DNA of 56,495 nt from an uncultured Collinsella sp. Its GTDB lineage: Bacteria; Actinomycetota; Coriobacteriia; Coriobacteriales; Coriobacteriaceae. A program made the translations under genes and the position numbers. The DNA lies in assembly GCA_958407465.1 (NCBI GenBank), contig CATYIV010000012.1:1-56495 (forward strand). The letters are read 5' to 3'. The notes under the pieces are model-generated. The model was not told the DNA's origin. It made no database searches and was given only the letters and a program-made list of their open reading frames with translations. Of the stretch, positions 52,375 through 56,495 are shown in pieces; positions within the stretch are counted from its first letter, which is position 1, and every line of letters starts with the position of its first letter.

Positions 52375-53043
52375 ATGGCAGCAGCTTTTTCCCATGTGAT
52401 CTTTGACCTGGACGGCACCATCCTCAACACACTCGAGGACCTGGCGGCCGCCGGCAACCATACCTGCGAGATGCACGGCTGGCCCTCGTTTGCCGTAGAC
52501 GAGTACCGCTACAAGGTGGGAAACGGCATGCTCAAGCTGGTTGAGCGCTTTATGCCCGCCGAGTATGCGGGCGACGGCCGCATGTTTGAGCAGGCGCTTG
52601 CCGAGTTTAGGGCTTACTACGGCGAGCACAAGGAGGACCACACCGCCCCCTATGCCGGCACGATCGAGATGCTCGACCGCCTACGCGCCGCGGGCGTTCA
52701 GCTTGCCGTGCTCACCAACAAGGACCACGTCTCGGCGGCTCCGCTTATCGAGAAGTATTTTGGTTCCGAGCGCTTTGCGCTGGTGCAAGGCCGCGTCGAT
52801 GCGTTTCCGCCCAAGCCCGAGGCGCCTGTTACGCTGCATGTGATGGAAGAGCTAGGCGCCGATCCGTCGACCACGCTCTATGTGGGCGATTCCAATGTCG
52901 ATATCCTGACCGGTCACAACGCCGGCCTTAAGAGTGCGGGCGTCAGCTGGGGCTTCCGCGGCCGCGCAGAGCTGGAGTCCGCCGGCGCCGACTACGTGGT
53001 GGACACCCAGAACGAGCTAGCGGCGCTGATTCTGGGCGAGTAA
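52375..53043 (+). CDS. HAD-superfamily phosphatase, Gph-like
   Basis: 222 residues from ATG 52375 (CGGGAG site). Motif I FDLDGTILNT, motif II VLTNKDH, motif III Lys in PPKPEAP and motif IV GDSNVDI are all present. It matches phosphoglycolate-phosphatase-like HADs; the actual substrate is uncertain. Downstream repeats follow. Confidence 0.88.
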   Translation: MAAAFSHVIFDLDGTILNTLEDLAAAGNHTCEMHGWPSFAVDEYRYKVGNGMLKLVERFMPAEYAGDGRMFEQALAEFRAYYGEHKEDHTAPYAGTIEMLDRLRAAGVQLAVLTNKDHVSAAPLIEKYFGSERFALVQGRVDAFPPKPEAPVTLHVMEELGADPSTTLYVGDSNVDILTGHNAGLKSAGVSWGFRGRAELESAGADYVVDTQNELAALILGE

Positions 53044-53084
53044 CGAGCGACACTGCTTAACGCAGCTGCGACAATTCTTCCGCG

Positions 53085-53132
53085 CGGAAAGCGCATCCCG
53101 TTTTGGAGCTCCGGAATGGGATGCGCTTTCCG
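53085..53132. repeat. CGGAAAGCGCATCCC hairpin
   Basis: A perfect 15-bp stem (53085-53099 with 53118-53132) 42 bp past the phosphatase stop. It resembles the outer stem of the nested repeat at 38185. It could terminate or protect the transcript. Confidence 0.7.
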
Positions 53133-53146
53133 TTTGAGGCACATCA

Positions 53147-53255
53147 GGGAAACCGCATCCCGTTTCAGAGCAATATTCCGGGTCGCACTTTCCGCAACCC
53201 ACCCCATCCGGAAATGCGACCCACTATTCGGCCAAAAACCGGGTCGCGGTTTCCC
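53147..53255. repeat. Nested hairpin repeat, copy 2
   Basis: Inner stem 53179-53194 with 53209-53222 (one bulge) inside an outer stem 53147-53162 with 53239-53255 (mismatched). TATTCCGGGTCGC, TTTCCG, CCGGAAA and TTCGGCCAAA line up in order with 38213-38277. Confidence 0.7.
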
Positions 53256-53277
53256 AAGCACTCGATGCAACGCTGGC

Positions 53278-53372
53278 ACAAGGAGTGTCCCCAACTGCCG
53301 GCAGAAAAGGAACGTCCCCAAGTGCCACCCCAATGACCACCATGGCAACGCCGCAGGTAGAGAACGGACAGA
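53278..53372. repeat. Composite repeat copy B, left part (split by IS)
   Basis: Matches 33397-33479 of copy A: ACAAGGAGTGTCC, TGCCGGCA, GGAACGTCCCCAAGTGCCA, then CGCAGGT.GAG.ACGGACAG. The match stops at about 53372, where the insertion sequence begins, and resumes at 54900 with GAGCG. Confidence 0.8.
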
Positions 53373-53499
53373 CACTATGACCCAATCCAGGGGCACGGAA
53401 ACGACAGGAGCCCCCGCTCGTGACCGCGGGTCGGGGCTGCGACAATGTTGTTGAAGTGCCAGAGGCGCAGCCGCGCCGCAACGAGGTTGGGAGGCTCCC

Positions 53500-54621
53500 G
53501 TGCCTAGATATTCTACCGCCTTCGGAATGGACGTACACCTCAGGTCCACCACCGTCTGCGCGCTCGACGCGGAGACGGGCGAGGCCGTGACGAGGAGGTT
53601 CCGCGGCAACCCCTGGGGCGAGGTCGCGGAGTGGATGTCGGGCTTCCCCGGCCCGTCGCTCGCCGCCTACGAGAGCGGCTACCTCGGCTTCGCCCCGCAG
53701 AGGGAGCTCTCCGGGCTCGGCGTCGACTGCGTCGTCGCGGCCGTCTCCAAGGTCCCGAGGTCGGCGGCAGACCTCTCGTCCAAGAACGACCGCAACGACG
53801 CGGCCAGGATGGCCAAGGCGATACTGTCGCACGACGTCACCCCGGTATGGGTGCCGTCCCCCGAGATCGAGGGGCTCAGGGACCTCGCCGCCGCCCACGA
53901 CGCCGCGACCGCCAGGCTCGCGGCGGCGAAGCAGCGGCTCCTGGCGTTCCTGGCCCGCCGCGGCTACGCCTACGGCGGCACGACGCCGGCCGGCAACCCC
54001 CGGAGGTACTGGACGTACGGCTTCCTCAGGTGGCTCGACGGCATACGCCCCGCCGACGACGGCGGCATCCGGGCGCTCGCGGCGCTGAGGAGCGAGGTCG
54101 AGGCGGCCGACGAGACGAGGGAGGCCGTCCTCGCCGAATACAGGGCCGCCGTCGCGGCGGGCCCCCTCTCGGCCGAGGTCGAGGCGCTCCAGTCGATCAA
54201 GGGGTGCGGGTTCGCGCTCGCCGCCGCCTTCGCGTCCGAGGTCGGCGACTTCTCGAGGTTCCGCTCCGGCAGGCAGGTGACGGCCTACTTCGGCCTCGCC
54301 CCGAAGCAGAGGTCGAGCGCGGACTCCGTGCGCCTCGGCGGGATCAGCGGGGCCGGCAACGCCCTCGTCAGGAAGCTGGCCGTCGAGGGGTCCTGGAGCT
54401 ACGTCCAGGCGAGCCACCAACCGAAGCTGATGCCCAAGGGCAGCGGCGTCCCGCTCGAGGTGAGGATGCACGGGAGGAAGGGTTCCGAGCGCCTGCTCCG
54501 GCGCCGCGGGGAGATGCTCGCCAGGGGCATGCCCCAGGCGAAGGCGAACGCCGCCACCGCCGCCGAGCTCGTGAGGTGGCTGTGGGCCCTCGGCGCGATG
54601 TGCCGGGAGGCGACCGAATAG
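53500..54621 (+). CDS. IS110-family transposase (DEDD recombinase)
   Basis: 373 residues from GTG 53500 with GGGAGG 5 nt upstream. The N-terminal RuvC-like DEDD domain has D11 (GMDVH), E58 (AYESG) and D97/D100 (KNDRNDAARMAK). The C-terminal Transposase_20 domain contains SIKGCGFALAAAFASEVGD, TAYFGLAPKQRSSADS and GGISGAGNALVRKLAVEG; the catalytic serine is probably in QRSSADS. IS110-family enzymes act with an RNA guide. The frame is intact, so the element may be active. Confidence 0.95.
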   Translation: MPRYSTAFGMDVHLRSTTVCALDAETGEAVTRRFRGNPWGEVAEWMSGFPGPSLAAYESGYLGFAPQRELSGLGVDCVVAAVSKVPRSAADLSSKNDRNDAARMAKAILSHDVTPVWVPSPEIEGLRDLAAAHDAATARLAAAKQRLLAFLARRGYAYGGTTPAGNPRRYWTYGFLRWLDGIRPADDGGIRALAALRSEVEAADETREAVLAEYRAAVAAGPLSAEVEALQSIKGCGFALAAAFASEVGDFSRFRSGRQVTAYFGLAPKQRSSADSVRLGGISGAGNALVRKLAVEGSWSYVQASHQPKLMPKGSGVPLEVRMHGRKGSERLLRRRGEMLARGMPQAKANAATAAELVRWLWALGAMCREATE

Positions 54622-54639
54622 ACATAGCCCCCGTCCCGG

Positions 54640-54885
54640 CGAGCCGGGCAGCCTTCGGGGATACCCCCGCTTTCGCTGGGCGCGCGGCGGCGGCCGCATG
54701 CGCGTAGTCAGACTTGGGGAGCCCCGCCGAAGGAATGGAGTGCGGGCCGACAGAACGGTATCCGCGGATATGAGACTGAGCCGAAGGCGTCGACGACATG
54801 CCGGGGGCGGACCGGGACGGGTTCAACGGCAGGCCCCGCCGACCGATTGCAAGCGGTCGGCGGGGCCATTGTGGCTCTTGACAGC
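54640..54885 (+). ncRNA. Candidate bridge/seeker RNA of the IS1111-type element
   Basis: The 264-nt 3' non-coding part of the element, longer than its 5' part (124 nt). IS1111-group elements code their guide RNA after the transposase. Visible structure: a palindromic TATCCGCGGATA (54759-54770) and a 14-bp perfect hairpin (54832-54845 with 54854-54867). Exact RNA ends are unknown. Confidence 0.5.
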
Positions 54886-54899
54886 GGATTGGGTCATAT

Positions 54900-55044
54900 G
54901 AGCGAAAACGCCCCTAAGCGAGCAAGGTGACGTGAAAGAGGAGGGAAGCGTACTTCGGTACGCGACCGACGATTGAGCGTCAGATTGCCGCTTAGGGGCG
55001 TTTGCAGCGTCGAGCAGTTACGGCGTTTGGTAAAACGCCGTAAC
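54900..55044. repeat. Composite repeat copy B, right part
   Basis: Continues the copy after the insertion: GAGCG, a 15-bp perfect outer stem (AAACGCCCCTAAGCG 54906-54920 with 54988-55003, approximate ends), an inner GCGTAC-TTCG-GTACGC hairpin (54948-54963), linker GCAGCGTCGAGC (55004-55015) and a 12-bp hairpin with GGTA loop (55017-55044). The stems differ in sequence from copy A but keep position and pairing. Confidence 0.78.
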
Positions 55045-55062
55045 GAACTACCGCGTAACCCC

Positions 55063-55620
55063 CTAGCTCAGCATTGCATCCATCATCTCGGAGTTGACAG
55101 AGTCGTCGGCAGACCACTCGCCGTCGTCGTTGCAGGTGTACTTGAAGATAACCGTGGTCTTCCTGGGCTCGGCGGCCTTGGTCACATCGACCATAACCTG
55201 ACCGGCCATCTTGTACAGCTCGTCATCGGAAGGAACCGTGTCAAGCGCAGCGACCTTCTCCTGATACTGGGTGGAGAAGTCCTCGACGATCTTGTTCATA
55301 GACTTGCAGGTGATGGAGACCTCGGCGGTCGCGACACCCTTGTCCTCGTCGACCGTCACGTCGCCGATCTTGTAGTCAAAGCCCTCGAGATAGGTCTTGG
55401 CGTACTCCTTGGGATCGATACCCAGCTGCTCGAACTCGTCGCCCGAAGCCTCCTCCAGACCAGAGAGGAAGTCGTCGCCACCGTTCTTGACCTCGTCAAA
55501 CTGTGTCGTAAGATCCTCGGTGATGAGCTCCTCAACCGAAGGACCTCCACAGCCGGAAAGTACGACCACGCATGCAACCAAGACGGCCATGAGGGGCGCA
55601 AGCAGCAGCTTCTTTTTCAT
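55063..55620 (-). CDS. Lipoprotein
   Basis: 185 residues from ATG 55620 (GGGAGG site); a longer reading upstream is not a signal peptide start. The signal MKKKLLLAPLMAVLVACV ends in a lipobox LSGC (Cys about 24). The mature part is acidic and looks like a DUF5105-type or related small lipoprotein with alternating helices and strands. Ligand unknown. Single gene, convergent with the repeat region. Confidence 0.8.
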   Translation of the reverse strand: MKKKLLLAPLMAVLVACVVVLSGCGGPSVEELITEDLTTQFDEVKNGGDDFLSGLEEASGDEFEQLGIDPKEYAKTYLEGFDYKIGDVTVDEDKGVATAEVSITCKSMNKIVEDFSTQYQEKVAALDTVPSDDELYKMAGQVMVDVTKAAEPRKTTVIFKYTCNDDGEWSADDSVNSEMMDAMLS

Positions 55621-55802
55621 GTTGTTCCTCCCAATGAGCGGCACCGCGCTTCCCGGACGCGGCACACGTTGTAATAAGTAAGCCCATACTATCCACTTAT
55701 GAACACCCTCGGCAACGCGAAGGCGCGGTCGGTTCGTTTTAGCGTCCGAACGGTTTGCAAGCCCGCCCAACGTGCAATAAAACGCTTCCCCGCGATGCAA
55801 TA

Positions 55803-55833
55803 AAAAAGGTGGCCGGAAAACCCGACCACCCTT
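55803..55833 (-). terminator. Terminator after the PTS IIA gene
   Basis: Stem 55806-55816 with 55821-55833 (one mismatch, one unpaired base), loop AAAA, then TTTTTT on the minus strand, 24 bp past the stop. Confidence 0.82.
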
Positions 55834-55856
55834 GCACATCCTTTGGATGCCACAGT

Positions 55857-56393
55857 TTACTTGCGGACGACCTTGACGATGGCGTCACCGGCGGCGACGG
55901 CGGACTCTGCCTCAACGGTGAGCTCGACGTCGGCAAACTCGGCGGTGTTGGACACGGCCACCACGACGCAGTCCTTATAACCAGCAGCGGCGATCTTGGC
56001 GCGGTCGATCTTGAGTATGGGCTGGCCGGCCTTCACGACGTCGTCGGCCTTGACGAAGCCCTCGAAGCCATCACCGTTCATGTTGACGGTATCGACGCCA
56101 ACGTGCACCAGAACCTCGATGCCGCTATCGGACTGCAGACCCACGGCGTGACCCATGGTGACGGTCACCTTACCGTCGCAGGGAGCGTAGACCAGATCGT
56201 CCTCGGGCCACACGGCACAGCCCTTGCCCAGAACCTCGCCACCAAAGACGGGATCGGGCACGTCGGCCATCTTGATGACCTTGCCCTTGACGGGCGAGCA
56301 CAGCACGTCGGCGCCGGCAGAAGCAGAGATGGAGGCCGGAGCAGCGGCAGCCGCGGGCTCAGCCTTCTTCTTGAACATATCAAACAGACCCAT
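55857..56393 (-). CDS. crr: Glucose-type PTS IIA component
   Basis: 178 residues from ATG 56393 (GAGGAG 8 nt upstream). The N-terminal KKK/Ala-rich tether is followed by the IIA-Glc fold. Phosphoacceptor His97 (EVLVHVGVDTV) and partner His82 (MGHAVGLQSD) are present. It is a stand-alone IIA that takes phosphate from HPr for one or more IIBC proteins, and may have regulatory roles. The 60 bp to the window end hold no visible gene. Confidence 0.93.
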   Translation of the reverse strand: MGLFDMFKKKAEPAAAAAPASISASAGADVLCSPVKGKVIKMADVPDPVFGGEVLGKGCAVWPEDDLVYAPCDGKVTVTMGHAVGLQSDSGIEVLVHVGVDTVNMNGDGFEGFVKADDVVKAGQPILKIDRAKIAAAGYKDCVVVAVSNTAEFADVELTVEAESAVAAGDAIVKVVRK

Positions 56394-56495
56394 ACGTTTT
56401 CTCCTCTTGATTAAGCGCAACGTTGTGCGCATGCCTACGGTAATTATAGTGCCAAATGGTTCAAATGCTAAGGTGGGGACTCGAATCGCGAGCCC

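Larger units (their letters stand above)
53373..54899 (+). mobile_element. IS110/IS1111-type insertion sequence
   Basis: About 1.53 kb. One transposase gene, plus 13-bp perfect inverted repeats TATGACCCAATCC (53376-53388) and GGATTGGGTCATA (54886-54898). Comparison with copy A places the left end just after ACGGACAG and the right end just before GAGCG. Short subterminal inverted repeats are typical of the IS1111 subgroup. No target duplication of more than a few bases is visible, as expected for this family. Very high GC against its flanks. Confidence 0.85.

Noticed and set aside
53224..54699. 491-codon open frame on the minus strand
   Set aside because: Antisense to the intact transposase and extends through the repeat region; Arg/Gly-rich low-complexity translation.

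Overview
The window looks like the chromosome of a Coriobacteriia gut anaerobe, most likely Collinsella or a close relative. Supporting signs are high GC with strong Shine-Dalgarno sites, an actinobacterial dnaK-grpE-dnaJ-hspR operon, a mannose-family PTS with DUF956, NiFe-hydrogenase maturation genes, a niaR-controlled NAD operon and many palindromic intergenic repeats. The genus is inferred; no rRNA is present.

Region 1 (1-12330) is an integrated mobilizable element in the 3' end of a tRNA-Arg(CCU) gene. A 46-bp copy of the tRNA 3' half lies at 1-46 and the intact tRNA at 12286-12361. Inside are a tyrosine integrase, small DNA-binding proteins, a DnaB-like ATPase, a MobC-like protein, a VirD4-like coupling protein and a small relaxase. 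There is no VirB4 or mating-pore gene, so this is an IME that borrows a transfer channel. The right third carries a two-gene defence cargo: an MmeI-like fused restriction-methylation enzyme and a DUF262/HNH (GmrSD-like) protein.

Region 2 (12.4-30.7 kb) is host chromosome. It holds a mannose-type PTS operon (IIAB-IIC-IID-DUF956), hypA, a large Fe-S/FAD oxidoreductase divergent from a TetR regulator, a DUF5692-like membrane protein, an anchored surface protein, an AAA/DUF4143 ATPase, clpB, and a duplicated pair of membrane-anchored proteins surrounded by palindromic repeats.

Region 3 (30.9-42.8 kb) carries an aconitase-family hydratase, the dnaK-grpE-dnaJ-hspR operon, a 2[4Fe-4S] ferredoxin, and nadA-nadB-nadC-niaR behind a promoter covered by a 19-bp-arm palindrome. 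The clpB and dnaK upstream regions share a 26-bp motif that is a good candidate HspR operator.

Region 4 (43-56.5 kb) carries a LytTR two-component pair, thioredoxin, nikR with hypF-hypC-hypD-hypE (nickel regulation and NiFe-hydrogenase maturation; the hydrogenase subunits and hypB lie elsewhere), a HAD phosphatase, an IS110/IS1111-type insertion sequence, a lipoprotein and a glucose-type PTS IIA protein.

The most unusual layer is non-coding. At least six families of structured intergenic repeats occur. One is a modular element of about 230 nt with conserved linkers and copy-specific stems, found complete or partial at five loci; one copy has been split by the IS1111-type element, whose own 3' non-coding region is a candidate guide (bridge/seeker) RNA.
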